Shown piece after piece: positions 34,646 through 43,029 of a stretch of DNA of 46,595 nt. Source of the DNA: a candidate division WOR-3 bacterium (GTDB lineage Bacteria > Hydrothermota > Tepidihabitantia > Tepidihabitantales > CAIPLT01). A program made the translations under genes and the position numbers. How positions within the stretch are numbered: position 1 is the stretch's first letter; each line of letters starts with the position of its first letter. The notes below the pieces were generated by a model that did not search any database, was not told the DNA's origin, and saw only the letters and a program-made list of their open reading frames with translations. The stretch lies in assembly GCA_039801505.1 (NCBI GenBank), contig JBDRUV010000008.1:1-46595 (forward strand). Direction: 5' to 3'.

Positions 34646-35965
34646 TTACTTCGCTACACCAAGATTCTCAAGAATCGCGAACGAATTTGGCTTCACAATC
34701 TTATACGTTTCGCTCACAGTCCACCCACCCTTCATCGCAGTGGTGTACGTAGCGCCGTCTTGATTCGCCGGTTCGCTCCAGGGAATCTGTCGCAATTCCC
34801 CATTCTTCAGATATCTGCGTTGAATGTTCTCAGGGTTAATTATGTAAGCACAACGCTTACGAGCCTCATTCACGTTAAACAGGGGCTCTTCCCAAATCTC
34901 AAGCTCTTGGTCTAGCCCACGAAGCGTAAGAATGTTAGGCATACCCCAACGATTCGTTTCATACGAAATTTCATAGAATCGACCAGGGATATTATACACA
35001 CATTCGTTCAAGAGTGAACGCACATACGCACTCGTAATCATAACTTTGCGCTGTGTAGGGTTATCCCAAGTACGCAAATATTGCATCACTCGCGCAATGA
35101 ACATCAACGTATCAGGTACGGGATTATCTGTAGGCGAAGAGAACGCCGTATCAGTTTTCCAGTTTATAACATTCGTAGGTGCATATTGACTTACGAAATA
35201 GCGAACACCACCCGCATAATAACGTGTGCCCGCCTTATACTTAATCCCATCCAGACACGCGGCTTCTTTGCGCTGATACAAACGAATCAGCGATTCAAGC
35301 TCGCGCTCTTTCTTCTTGTCTTCCATGATACGCGTATCAACAGTATACTCAAGAAGAGAAATCTCATGAGCTTCAGTCATCGTTTGGACATAGTTCGAAT
35401 ATTCAGTTTCATGTTCCGCTAGGCCCTCAGGGAGCTCATGCACCTCTTCCTCAGTACGGCCAAGCACCGTCCAGTAAATCTTCGGGGATGTCCCACCATT
35501 AATCGCAACAGCCCCATCAATTACGGTAATCACGAAATGCGCATTACTACCACCAGGGTATACAGCCGTTACAATACCAACAACCTTAGCAGTGTTGGTG
35601 CTATTCCAAATTTCAATCTGGTCGCCAGCGCGAACATTATATACCTTAACGATATCATCCGTAGTGGGTTTAATATACAGCGTCTCACCTACGCTTGTAT
35701 TCCCACTCTTAGCGGATGACAGCGCCGTATCAGTGAAAATACCGCCAATCTCACCGGTGAGGGTGTTGAACGGTTTTTCCCACCAGTGAAGAACTACGTC
35801 GCCCACCGGCGGCCCGCTTGGTACCTTGTCGAAGTACATTTGTAGCGGGAATTGGTCTAGCGGGAAATAACGAGTTAAATCACTATCCCATACTTCGGGA
35901 TGTATATTTTGAACTCTATCATCTCTAACTAGGACACCAGGGGTAATATGAACCTTCGGGGGCAT
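34646..35965 (-). CDS. Major capsid protein
   Basis: 439 residues, right for an HK97-fold capsid protein. N-terminal arm about 1-60, a beta-rich segment at 85-170 with two V-x-G/V-x-V strands that could be an inserted domain, a charged long helix at about 175-245 (spine-like), then an alpha/beta core with a conserved-looking M-L/V-I-T-S segment near 310 and a final P-domain-like strand set. It lies downstream of portal, scaffold and a small beta protein. G+C is higher here (about 45%) than in neighbouring tail genes, as is common for highly expressed capsid genes. Confidence 0.8.
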   Translation of the reverse strand: MPPKVHITPGVLVRDDRVQNIHPEVWDSDLTRYFPLDQFPLQMYFDKVPSGPPVGDVVLHWWEKPFNTLTGEIGGIFTDTALSSAKSGNTSVGETLYIKPTTDDIVKVYNVRAGDQIEIWNSTNTAKVVGIVTAVYPGGSNAHFVITVIDGAVAINGGTSPKIYWTVLGRTEEEVHELPEGLAEHETEYSNYVQTMTEAHEISLLEYTVDTRIMEDKKKERELESLIRLYQRKEAACLDGIKYKAGTRYYAGGVRYFVSQYAPTNVINWKTDTAFSSPTDNPVPDTLMFIARVMQYLRTWDNPTQRKVMITSAYVRSLLNECVYNIPGRFYEISYETNRWGMPNILTLRGLDQELEIWEEPLFNVNEARKRCAYIINPENIQRRYLKNGELRQIPWSEPANQDGATYTTAMKGGWTVSETYKIVKPNSFAILENLGVAK

Positions 35966-36000
35966 TTAAAAATCTCCTCTCTCTCTAATTAGCTCACTCA

Positions 36001-36366
36001 CTAAGCTAACCCTACCTCAGCAAGCACAACCCAACGCTTACCCAACGACCGCACAACAATGCAATCGTTAACGCTATTAAACACCTTATCAGTGTTCACT
36101 CCATCATTAAACTTCAAGGTACACGTCCCAGTACCATCAGTCTTCACCGCAACAATATTAACATCATGGCCCGGAGCAACACCAGGGTCAGGTAGATGAA
36201 TGTTAATATTCCCACTCGCGGGAAGAACAAGAAATACTTTATCTCCCTCTACATTGTAATCTGTTTCTGTCCCATCCATAGAAATGGTTTGAAAAAACGA
36301 AGACTTAATCCCAAGAATGTATTCGTCGTTGCTTGCATCGCTCTGCAAAGAATATCTCGAACTCAT
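36001..36366 (-). CDS. Small beta-rich head protein (decoration candidate)
   Basis: 121 residues. Almost entirely strands and Gly/Asp turns (N-I-H-L-P-D-P-G, C-T-L-K-F-N-D-G), with no membrane or catalytic motif. The start overlaps the scaffold stop. Between scaffold and capsid genes a decoration or head-fibre protein is usual, but no family is recognised. Confidence 0.55.
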   Translation of the reverse strand: MSSRYSLQSDASNDEYILGIKSSFFQTISMDGTETDYNVEGDKVFLVLPASGNINIHLPDPGVAPGHDVNIVAVKTDGTGTCTLKFNDGVNTDKVFNSVNDCIVVRSLGKRWVVLAEVGLA

Positions 36367-36998
36367 TACGCTCTACCTCCCCTAACGTACCAGGTACGCA
36401 ACTCAGTTAAACGGTCAAGCGGTTTATCTTCAACACGAGTATTCTGTCTCGTGTTAACGCTTCTCGCTTGATTCTTAGCAACATTCACCTTACCCCCTTC
36501 TACTTTCTTAATCTTATCTACAACAGGGGCTAGTTCTTTCTTTAGTTCTCTAGCTATTCTCAACTCACTCCAATCAGGGTGAGAACGCTTCATCTCAAAC
36601 GCCATCATTTTAATCTTGTCTGCTACTTCTTTCTTCGTAAACGCCGGGTGCATATCAAACACATCTTTCAGCGCCACAGCCACTGGAAGAGCACTATCAA
36701 GCATCGCCGCCATTTCTATTCTTGCTTGTACAAGAGCATTGTGAGTAATCGCCTCACTCAACTCTTTAAATAGCTGCTTCGCACCCTTTTCATCACCCTC
36801 AAGCAAACTAGACAATTTATCTTCCGTTACAACACTGTCTAGATTTCTCGGGGCGAGATAACTCTCAAGCTCTTTAATAACTTTATCACCTTGTAAACTA
36901 TTCTTCTCTTCAATCGTCTTGTAAATTTCACTAGCTTCTTCTTCAGTGTATTCCTGTTCTTCAGTCTCGTTTTCATTCTTGATGTCTTCATCACTCAT
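36366..36998 (-). CDS. Scaffold protein
   Basis: 210 residues with a strongly acidic N-terminus (M-S-D-E-D-I-K-N-E-N-E-T-E-E-Q-E), a helical middle and a basic C-terminal end containing K-N-Q-A-R-S-V-N-T-R-Q-N-T-R. Acidic-helical-basic order between portal and capsid genes is typical of assembly scaffolds, which are expelled or digested before packaging. Confidence 0.7.
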   Translation of the reverse strand: MSDEDIKNENETEEQEYTEEEASEIYKTIEEKNSLQGDKVIKELESYLAPRNLDSVVTEDKLSSLLEGDEKGAKQLFKELSEAITHNALVQARIEMAAMLDSALPVAVALKDVFDMHPAFTKKEVADKIKMMAFEMKRSHPDWSELRIARELKKELAPVVDKIKKVEGGKVNVAKNQARSVNTRQNTRVEDKPLDRLTELRTWYVRGGRA

Positions 36999-37013
36999 GC
37001 GTTAATCTCCTCG

Positions 37014-37355
37014 CTACTCGTAAATCTCTTTCTCTATTTGCTCATAAATATTAACTTCTGCGTTTTTCGCGATATCTTCATAACACATGTCATATAAAAA
37101 GTCAAGTCTTTTTATTTCAAGCATCTGACATATTGTACGCAGTCTCGATTTATTCTCGAGAAATTCTTCGTAACTCTTTGAAGCATAATAACTTTCGTTC
37201 GCCTCTTTAAGCATTTTTAACAGTACGCTTATCATGATTCTATAGCACGGGTTCTTTTTAAATTCTTCTATGTCTCGCAATTTAATGTTATCATTTTCTA
37301 ATTCTTTATCGAGTACTTCGTTTATATACTTTACAAACAAATAGTTATTTATCAC
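37014..37355 (-). CDS. Unknown small helical protein after portal
   Basis: 113 residues, all-helical and acidic, with four cysteines. Its ATG overlaps the portal stop (TAATG), so translation is coupled. Could be a head accessory; no domain recognised. Confidence 0.65.
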   Translation of the reverse strand: MINNYLFVKYINEVLDKELENDNIKLRDIEEFKKNPCYRIMISVLLKMLKEANESYYASKSYEEFLENKSRLRTICQMLEIKRLDFLYDMCYEDIAKNAEVNIYEQIEKEIYE

Positions 37356-39274
37356 TACACTAACTCCTCTTGTGCTTGTTGTAATGGGACGATATTCCCC
37401 TGCTGTACTTGTTGCTGTACATTAGATAACACTTGTTGTGGGACTGCTTGCACTTGTTGTTGCGGGGGATTTATATAATTAATCTCTTCCAACCCTATTG
37501 TTCTGAAGTATTGCTGAATAAACTTGAACAACCCCTCTTGCCCTAAAACGTTCATGAGTATCTCGGGGGATTGCATTAACACCGTAGCTATTTGAGTCAT
37601 AGCGGGAATATTTCTACCATAATCACTTGTTTTCAGTATGGGTAGAACTTCAAGATTGGGGTCTAGCTCTATACTCTGTAATCGCATCATCCCATCCGGT
37701 GAAACGTTATAATACGCCCCAACAATATCAAGTTCATCCCCAAGCAGTTTAACGTTAAACTCCATTTCCCCAAACTGTGTCGCATTGCATAACATCTGAT
37801 ACCCCATTTCAACATGACATTGCTCATCAATAATCAACGCTAATCTCCCCAATCTACTCAAAGCGCTATTCTGTAATGCCTGAATCCCCACCGCCGTAGG
37901 ACGCTCGGGTAATCCCTTGAATGTACCCGTTACAAGCTCGTTTATCCCACTACTCTCTTGAATCAAATTAATCAACAACGATATATCATTCCAATGCTGC
38001 GCTGTAACATCAGGGGAATTAATAGGGAATATTGCTCTGCTTATATCAACGGGTATATGAGATGGGCGCTTTCTGATAATCATAGGGGCGCCCGGGGTAC
38101 TCTCTTTAAAATCTTTCCACTCAATAATCTCAGGGTCTACAACATATCTACCATTCAACAATAAGTCTATATTATCAAGTCGTCTCTTAACGAGATAACT
38201 AACGGCTTGTTGCATCCCCAGATTTAACATGCTCATCGATATTGGCGTTATTTCATGACTTCTCGCCGTGGGCGCACAACATACCACCGGAATCCCGCCA
38301 TGGCGATATAGCACCGGAAGAGCACGCACAATCGTGTTATTGCATATGCTAAACATCCAAAGCGGAATGTTTTGGAAATTCATACGTACAAAAAGATTAA
38401 TCACTTCACGCTTACTTGATTGCATATATCTATTCTGTGACTCTACGCTTCTATATTGATTCTCCATCATTAAGCGTACAGCACCACCTCCTATGTTGCT
38501 ATATCGCATATACTCAATGTTCATGTACCCTTCATCAAGTAAATCGCTCTCGTTCGAAATATCTACAAGGTCTATCCACCCAAAGAACTCACTATCTTGG
38601 AAATTATCAGGGGTAACTTCTGGGTCGATGATTACATTGTAGGGGTTCAGATTAACCCACTCTGTACCCTCCCAAGCGATATAATCCCCGCTCAGCATTC
38701 TCACATCAGTTCCAGGAGGTAGCTGTGATACCTGAGCCGTAATCTCATCTATCGTGAATGTCTGATATTCGGGCTTCTTTACTACTCTCCATTTCCCGTA
38801 CGCATACCCCCTACCATATACAAACGCATCACCCCAAAGCTTATCAAGCACTCTTCGCTCTTTAAACCATTGAGAGTGATACTGAATAATCTTCTGTGCT
38901 AATACTGCTTTCGCTTCACGCTCAGCACTCCCATCCCCCTTGTAAAAGTGTATCGTCGGGGTTGATGTAAATATTCTATGCATCGCAGTGAGAAACACTT
39001 CACGCAATTGCGCCAACACCGGGATAACAATCGTCGTAGGGCGTCTACGGTCTTTACTCTTGCGTATTTTGTCTATCTCATCCGCAGGCATGTAAACGTC
39101 TAGGCACTCTTCTACTTCTTTCCATTTGCTTAGAAGTCTACGATTCGCGTTCAACCCTACATCAGATATCTGCAGTAACTTGCTCACCAACGCCGCATGT
39201 AATCGAGACGTAGGGGTTAAAAGTAAATCTTCCTCGGTAAGCGTTGTAATGTCGTAGAAATCTTCAATTCGCAT
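37355..39274 (-). CDS. Portal protein
   Basis: 639 residues. Size, position after the terminase, a helix-rich middle, and a Gln-rich C-terminal tail (residues about 600-639) fit podovirus portals, which form the 12-subunit ring for DNA entry and exit. The central H-G-G-I-P-V-V-C-C segment and the following hydrophobic helix (M-L-N-L-G-M-Q-Q-A-V-S-Y-L) resemble portal-core segments. A 68-bp gap with no gene separates it from the terminase gene. Confidence 0.85.
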   Translation of the reverse strand: MRIEDFYDITTLTEEDLLLTPTSRLHAALVSKLLQISDVGLNANRRLLSKWKEVEECLDVYMPADEIDKIRKSKDRRRPTTIVIPVLAQLREVFLTAMHRIFTSTPTIHFYKGDGSAEREAKAVLAQKIIQYHSQWFKERRVLDKLWGDAFVYGRGYAYGKWRVVKKPEYQTFTIDEITAQVSQLPPGTDVRMLSGDYIAWEGTEWVNLNPYNVIIDPEVTPDNFQDSEFFGWIDLVDISNESDLLDEGYMNIEYMRYSNIGGGAVRLMMENQYRSVESQNRYMQSSKREVINLFVRMNFQNIPLWMFSICNNTIVRALPVLYRHGGIPVVCCAPTARSHEITPISMSMLNLGMQQAVSYLVKRRLDNIDLLLNGRYVVDPEIIEWKDFKESTPGAPMIIRKRPSHIPVDISRAIFPINSPDVTAQHWNDISLLINLIQESSGINELVTGTFKGLPERPTAVGIQALQNSALSRLGRLALIIDEQCHVEMGYQMLCNATQFGEMEFNVKLLGDELDIVGAYYNVSPDGMMRLQSIELDPNLEVLPILKTSDYGRNIPAMTQIATVLMQSPEILMNVLGQEGLFKFIQQYFRTIGLEEINYINPPQQQVQAVPQQVLSNVQQQVQQGNIVPLQQAQEELV

Positions 39275-39342
39275 AGCAAGAATCTCTCATAATTGAATCG
39301 TCGCTTATCTCAATCATCACACACTCTGTACAATAATCACTC

Positions 39343-40962
39343 TCATATACACCACTGCAAACTTCTGAAGAAGACCCCACTCTCCTCATACTCTTTTTCA
39401 CGTTTTATGTACTCCTCATCATTCGTGTTTACTAAATATATCCCATGTATCCCCATAATGTCAACAATATAACTCAACGCATCAAGCATGTGCCATTTCG
39501 TTACGTTGTACGGGAACTCTAACAAATACTTCTCTAGATTACTATTCATCAACTTTGTACTATGAAATACACATTTTCTCTTGTAGTACGGGAGAATCTG
39601 TAACATTCTGTTCTGTTTACTTGTCTCTAATGAACCCTTACTCGCTCTCGCCTGCACCCACCCAAGCGATATGTCGTATGCATTATTGTTTATCAACGCC
39701 TGCTGTAACGATATTTTTAGAACATCCCCCAACCCCGTTTCCTCATAGTACAAATATCTGCAATTATATCTACGACATAACGCTATCGTGTAGTCATATA
39801 ATTCGTCCGTTCGCATTTTAACTATCTCTGCATGATTAATAAATATCCCTCTGAACGGGTGAATATGCGCTACAACAATACCACTTTCTCCCGTACTCAC
39901 ACGCGCCGGGTCTACGATACACACACTCAATGCATCGTTCAAAAACTCACTCTCTTCCGGGTCGAAATATTTAAAATCTTCTCTTTCAAAGAATACACTT
40001 GTAAGCGAACGTATCTCACACAAATACTCTTTGAAGAATACATCAGACAATGCTCTCTCTTCATAGTCTTTGTATAGTCTTCTCAATGCACTCGTGCTTA
40101 TCGTAGAGCTCGCTATTAGCTCATTGTTCTCATTGAAATACCCCGCCGGTGCAACAAACGTGCTAAATAGATTGCTTTTCATATATCTCACAAAGCATGA
40201 ATCTTGATGCTTAGGGGTATCAAGAAGAACTATTTTCCAAGGACGCTTATCGTTATACTTCTGTAAATCCCAACGTGAACTATCATCATCAACCCCGGGT
40301 TGCTTAGACGTGTCTATGCACGGGAATAATTCCCCTTCTAAATACTCTTGCACATTCACTCTATACTCAGGGTTATGTATTTGTTTTCTGTCTTCAAAAT
40401 CATCAAGCACTATCAAATCGGGGCGTACTAGTTTATCCCCTACAAAAGCTATACTCCCGTTCACGGGTTGATTCATACCTCTCGGGGATACTACACAGAA
40501 CACCTCACCGGTCTCAGGGTCACTCAAATTCCAGGCTTCTCTTGAGAATGTTATCATCTGTGTCGCTAACTTCTGCGGTTTGAGCGCCCCAAAGAAGCTC
40601 ATTATCTTTGGGGAGAGCAATATGTTTCTCAAGGCTTCTGTACGTCTGATTGCTATATCTTCCGTTGTCCCCACAAACAATACAAATTTACACTTACGCA
40701 GTACTATCTCTCTCGCTATGTAGTACAACGTAAGTGTTGTTTTCCCAAACCCACGATGACAGCAAAACAATTGTCGAGCAACAGAGTCATCATCAATACG
40801 CTTTAAGAAATTTATTCTACTCTCTGTAAATGAATTCTTTTTGATATCACTCGAAAACAATATTGAGAATAGCAATGTCCCGGTAGGTTTATTGATGTTA
40901 TCCGTCGTGGGGTGAATTAAACGCTTTAAAATGTTCTCTTTGTCTTTATCAAGATTTTTCAT
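39343..40962 (-). CDS. Terminase large subunit
   Basis: 539 residues. ATPase: Walker A C-C-H-R-G-F-G-K-T-T at 67-76, Walker B L-I-V-L-D-D-F-E at 183-190. Nuclease (RNase H-like): C-I-V-D-P-A near 345, Y-L-Y-Y-E-E-T-G-L-G near 400 and the late H-M-L-D-A-L-S-Y segment near 510. It packages DNA into the procapsid. The start ATG at 40962 overlaps the preceding stop by 4 nt. Confidence 0.95.
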   Translation of the reverse strand: MKNLDKDKENILKRLIHPTTDNINKPTGTLLFSILFSSDIKKNSFTESRINFLKRIDDDSVARQLFCCHRGFGKTTLTLYYIAREIVLRKCKFVLFVGTTEDIAIRRTEALRNILLSPKIMSFFGALKPQKLATQMITFSREAWNLSDPETGEVFCVVSPRGMNQPVNGSIAFVGDKLVRPDLIVLDDFEDRKQIHNPEYRVNVQEYLEGELFPCIDTSKQPGVDDDSSRWDLQKYNDKRPWKIVLLDTPKHQDSCFVRYMKSNLFSTFVAPAGYFNENNELIASSTISTSALRRLYKDYEERALSDVFFKEYLCEIRSLTSVFFEREDFKYFDPEESEFLNDALSVCIVDPARVSTGESGIVVAHIHPFRGIFINHAEIVKMRTDELYDYTIALCRRYNCRYLYYEETGLGDVLKISLQQALINNNAYDISLGWVQARASKGSLETSKQNRMLQILPYYKRKCVFHSTKLMNSNLEKYLLEFPYNVTKWHMLDALSYIVDIMGIHGIYLVNTNDEEYIKREKEYEESGVFFRSLQWCI

Positions 40963-41246
40963 AAACGCTCAAGCATCTCATCAAGTATTTTTTTACTATG
41001 AGCATTCATCGTTACATTCGACAATATCAACTCAAGAAACGTTTTTAAATTACTCATCAACAACTCTTGCTGACCCAGGCGTCTGTTCAGTTCATTTATC
41101 GCAACATTCAACTGATGAATACTATCATAAAAACGTTTATGCTCTTTAAGTATTGTATCTATTCTATTCAACAAAAACATATAAAAAACACCCAATACGC
41201 TAAATATAATCGTAAACAGAGCAAAAACAACATGCTCAAACGTCAT
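40959..41246 (-). CDS. Small membrane-anchored coiled-coil protein
   Basis: 95 residues from ATG 41246, which overlaps the previous TGA; a GTG at 41249 is the only longer option. Residues about 5-27 form one strong transmembrane helix (V-V-F-A-L-F-T-I-I-F-S-V-L-G-V-F-Y-M-F-L-L), followed by a coiled coil with leucine heptads. Could be a spanin-like or holin-like lysis protein, though it sits among packaging genes. Confidence 0.7.
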   Translation of the reverse strand: MTFEHVVFALFTIIFSVLGVFYMFLLNRIDTILKEHKRFYDSIHQLNVAINELNRRLGQQELLMSNLKTFLELILSNVTMNAHSKKILDEMLERL

Positions 41247-41533
41247 CACTCACCCCCCAGCTCACTAACAGTAGTCGTTAAATCCTCGAGCAGTCTCGTC
41301 GTAATGGGTGTATCAAACTTCTGAAATAGATTAATGCTCGCTTTCTTATCTGTGTCTGTTACATCACTCTGTGTGCACTTCAATATCTCAAGAAGCGTCT
41401 TCGTGTCTAACTCATCTACTTCATTCATCAATTTCTCTATCACACGTCGACGCAGCTCTATCGCATCAATGCGCGTCTGCAATCGCTTTATCGCATAACT
41501 CTCAACAGAAACAATCTCGTCTTTCTTACTCAT
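41246..41533 (-). CDS. Candidate terminase small subunit
   Basis: 95 residues from ATG 41533 (MSKKDEIVS); an upstream in-frame ATG at 41551 would add six residues. 41533 is preferred because a promoter-like element lies just upstream (see 41539-41568) and would place transcription start near it. Charged helical protein with a possible helix-turn-helix spacing in its first half. First gene of the late operon and just before the large subunit, the usual place of the small subunit; no clear sequence proof. Confidence 0.55.
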   Translation of the reverse strand: MSKKDEIVSVESYAIKRLQTRIDAIELRRRVIEKLMNEVDELDTKTLLEILKCTQSDVTDTDKKASINLFQKFDTPITTRLLEDLTTTVSELGGE

Positions 41534-41538
41534 ACTTA

Positions 41539-41568
41539 CATATAACAACATATCTCATCAAAAGTCAA
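41539..41568 (-). promoter_or_regulatory. Sigma-70-like promoter for late operon
   Basis: On the minus strand TTGACT (41568-41563) and TATATG (41544-41539) are 18 nt apart. The expected start site falls 5-7 nt further, at or one base from the ATG at 41533, which would make the first mRNA leaderless. The -10 match is modest. Confidence 0.4.
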
Positions 41569-41724
41569 CACATATCATCGAGTTAAACTCATTTAAAAAA
41601 GTTAAACGCATTTAACTTTTGCACTCGCGTGCAATGATTTTTGAACGCTTTGGGTCAATTTTGTAAAGAATTGATTTTTTAAATCTCTCAATATCAATCA
41701 CTTACAAAGAGCAAAAAATTTAGC

Positions 41725-41754
41725 TTGACAAGGGGGTAGCAGTTATGCTATGCA
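41725..41754 (+). promoter_or_regulatory. Sigma-70-like promoter for methyltransferase cluster
   Basis: A perfect -35 TTGACA (41725-41730), 18-nt spacer and -10 TATGCA (41749-41754) preceded by an extended-10 TGC. Transcription would begin near 41761, at the edge of the mirror repeat, and give a ~290-nt leader before the first start codon at 42053. Confidence 0.5.
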
Positions 41755-41761
41755 TAGGGTG

Positions 41762-41811
41762 CTTTTCTTTTTCTTTTCTTTTTTACCCTTTTTTCTTTTC
41801 TTTTTCTTTTC
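41762..41811. repeat. Perfect homopyrimidine mirror repeat (H-DNA type)
   Basis: The + strand reads C T4 C T5 C T4 C T6, then ACCC, then T6 C T4 C T5 C T4 C. The two 23-nt arms are exact mirror images (not reverse complements) and contain only pyrimidines. This is the classical requirement for an intramolecular triplex. A terminator is unlikely because no GC hairpin precedes the T tract. Confidence 0.9.
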
Positions 41812-41830
41812 GGGAAGTGAGAGAGTTAGT

Positions 41831-41867
41831 TTACTGATTCCTCGAACGTAGTGAGAGGAATCAGTAA
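41831..41867 (+). repeat. 13-bp hairpin in methyltransferase leader
   Basis: Positions 41831-41843 and 41855-41867 are exact reverse complements around an 11-nt loop. No T-run follows, so it is probably a regulatory or protective leader hairpin rather than a terminator; an operator dyad is also possible. Confidence 0.7.
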
Positions 41868-41968
41868 TAGATAGCTATTAAGAGTATTCCTCAGTTAGTG
41901 TCTAAATACTCATTAGTTAGTAGCTAGCTATTAGTTAGTACTTAGCCCACCTGGAAGGTAATAGTTCT

Positions 41969-41992
41969 TACCCCCTCCCCTAAGAGGGGGTA
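41969..41992 (+). repeat. 9-bp GC-rich hairpin in methyltransferase leader
   Basis: TACCCCCTC (41969-41977) pairs with GAGGGGGTA (41984-41992) around CCCTAA. It lies 60 nt upstream of the first start codon. The GAGGGGG arm could otherwise resemble a ribosome site, so it may be a masking structure. Not followed by T-run. Confidence 0.6.
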
Positions 41993-42052
41993 GTTAAAAC
42001 TTGAATCTAATAAAGAGTTAGTAGTAAAATAATTCTAAAAGGAGATTAGAGT

Positions 42053-42166
42053 ATGAATAACCCAATTCAAACATTCGAGGTAATAGTTATGTCTATAGCT
42101 CTCTTTCTTAGTGTAACTCTATCTTTATTCTGTATAATAGTTAATCTAATTCAAATATTCTTCTAA
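42053..42166 (+). CDS. 37-residue single-span membrane peptide
   Basis: ATG 42053 is preceded by AAAAGGAG (7-8 nt away), a strong ribosome site, and the frame closes at TAA 42164-42166, 2 nt before the first methyltransferase ATG. The sequence is a short polar start (MNNPIQTFE) followed by about 27 mostly hydrophobic residues rich in Ile, Leu, Val and Phe. It may be a small membrane protein or a leader whose translation couples to the methyltransferase gene, which lacks its own ribosome site. Confidence 0.65.
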   Translation: MNNPIQTFEVIVMSIALFLSVTLSLFCIIVNLIQIFF

Positions 42167-42168
42167 GT

Positions 42169-43029
42169 ATGTCTAAACTCATTAAAAGCGTTATACCCTA
42201 TGTAGGGGGTAAATATTTCATGCTCAAACATCTTCTCCCTCTAATACCTCCTCATAATATCTATGTAGAAGTATTCGGAGGAGCAGCTAATCTATTACTC
42301 AATAAACCCCCCTCAACTATAGAAGTATACAATGATATTAATAGCGAACTAGTCACTCTATTTAGAGTTATTAGAGATAAAGATAAATTAGAAGAACTTA
42401 AACGTTTACTTTATCTCACACCCTTCTCTAGAGATGAATATAATCATCTACTCAATCAAGATATATCGTCTCTATCTGATGTCGAAAGAGCTTACAGATT
42501 CTACTACATATGCAGAACATCGTTCAATGGGATACCCGGAAGAAGCTTTGCTTACCCAACACCCGGGAGAAATAGAACTATATCTTATCTGAACTCTATA
42601 GACAAACTAGATTTAATCTATGAACGATTTAAATACATCACAATAGAAAATGACTCCTTCGAGAAAATCATACCCCGTTACGATTACCCCGACACTCTCT
42701 TCTACTTAGACCCGCCCTATATCCCAGATACTCGTAAAGATAATCGCTTCTATCAACATGAAATGTCCTATGAACAACACGAACAATTAGTCTCTCTACT
42801 TCTCAACATAAAAGGGATGTGTATATTGTCTTGCTATATGCATGATATGTATAATATTCTCATAGAGAACAATTGGGGCGTTATTGAAATAGAATCTGTT
42901 GCTCACGTTAAGGGGTATAAGAAATATACCCCAGAACATATTAAAAACAAAAAACTACACGATAAAAGAACTGAGGTTATACTTATTAACCACAAATGTG
43001 TTAAGGCAATTGAATATGAAATTTATTAA
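42169..43029 (+). CDS. D12-class adenine-N6 DNA methyltransferase 1
   Basis: 286 residues, usual size for Dam-type enzymes. SAM-binding motifs: P-Y-V-G-G-K at 10-15, E-V-F-G-G-A-A-N-L-L-L at 34-44, Y-N-D-I-N at 54-58; catalytic D-P-P-Y at 181-184. The variable part between about 115 and 145 (G-R-S-F-A-Y-P-T-P-G-R-N-R) lies in the target-recognition zone. No own ribosome site; likely coupled to the peptide gene. No cognate restriction enzyme is near, so it is an orphan enzyme, perhaps to protect phage DNA or mark it for packaging. Confidence 0.95.
   Translation: MSKLIKSVIPYVGGKYFMLKHLLPLIPPHNIYVEVFGGAANLLLNKPPSTIEVYNDINSELVTLFRVIRDKDKLEELKRLLYLTPFSRDEYNHLLNQDISSLSDVERAYRFYYICRTSFNGIPGRSFAYPTPGRNRTISYLNSIDKLDLIYERFKYITIENDSFEKIIPRYDYPDTLFYLDPPYIPDTRKDNRFYQHEMSYEQHEQLVSLLLNIKGMCILSCYMHDMYNILIENNWGVIEIESVAHVKGYKKYTPEHIKNKKLHDKRTEVILINHKCVKAIEYEIY

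Larger units (their letters stand above)
41534..42052. other. Divergent intergenic control region
   Basis: About 520 bp separate the minus-strand late operon from the plus-strand methyltransferase cluster. It contains promoter-like sequences for both directions, a 15-bp direct repeat (41582-41596 and 41601-41615, one mismatch), a hairpin with 10-bp stem and 4-nt loop (41597-41606/41611-41620), a 6-bp hairpin around TCGC (41619-41634), a 6-bp inverted repeat (41655-41660/41669-41674), the mirror repeat, and two more strong hairpins. No gene of any size was found before 42053. Such density of dyads fits operator sites or an origin. Confidence 0.7.

Noticed and set aside
41246-41551. ATG at 41551 as start of the first late gene
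   Set aside because: It has only a weak ribosome site and lies upstream of the predicted transcription start; the ATG at 41533 fits the promoter better.
41762-41811. T-rich tract as an intrinsic terminator
   Set aside because: No GC-rich stem directly precedes the T runs in either direction, and the tract is a mirror rather than an inverted repeat.
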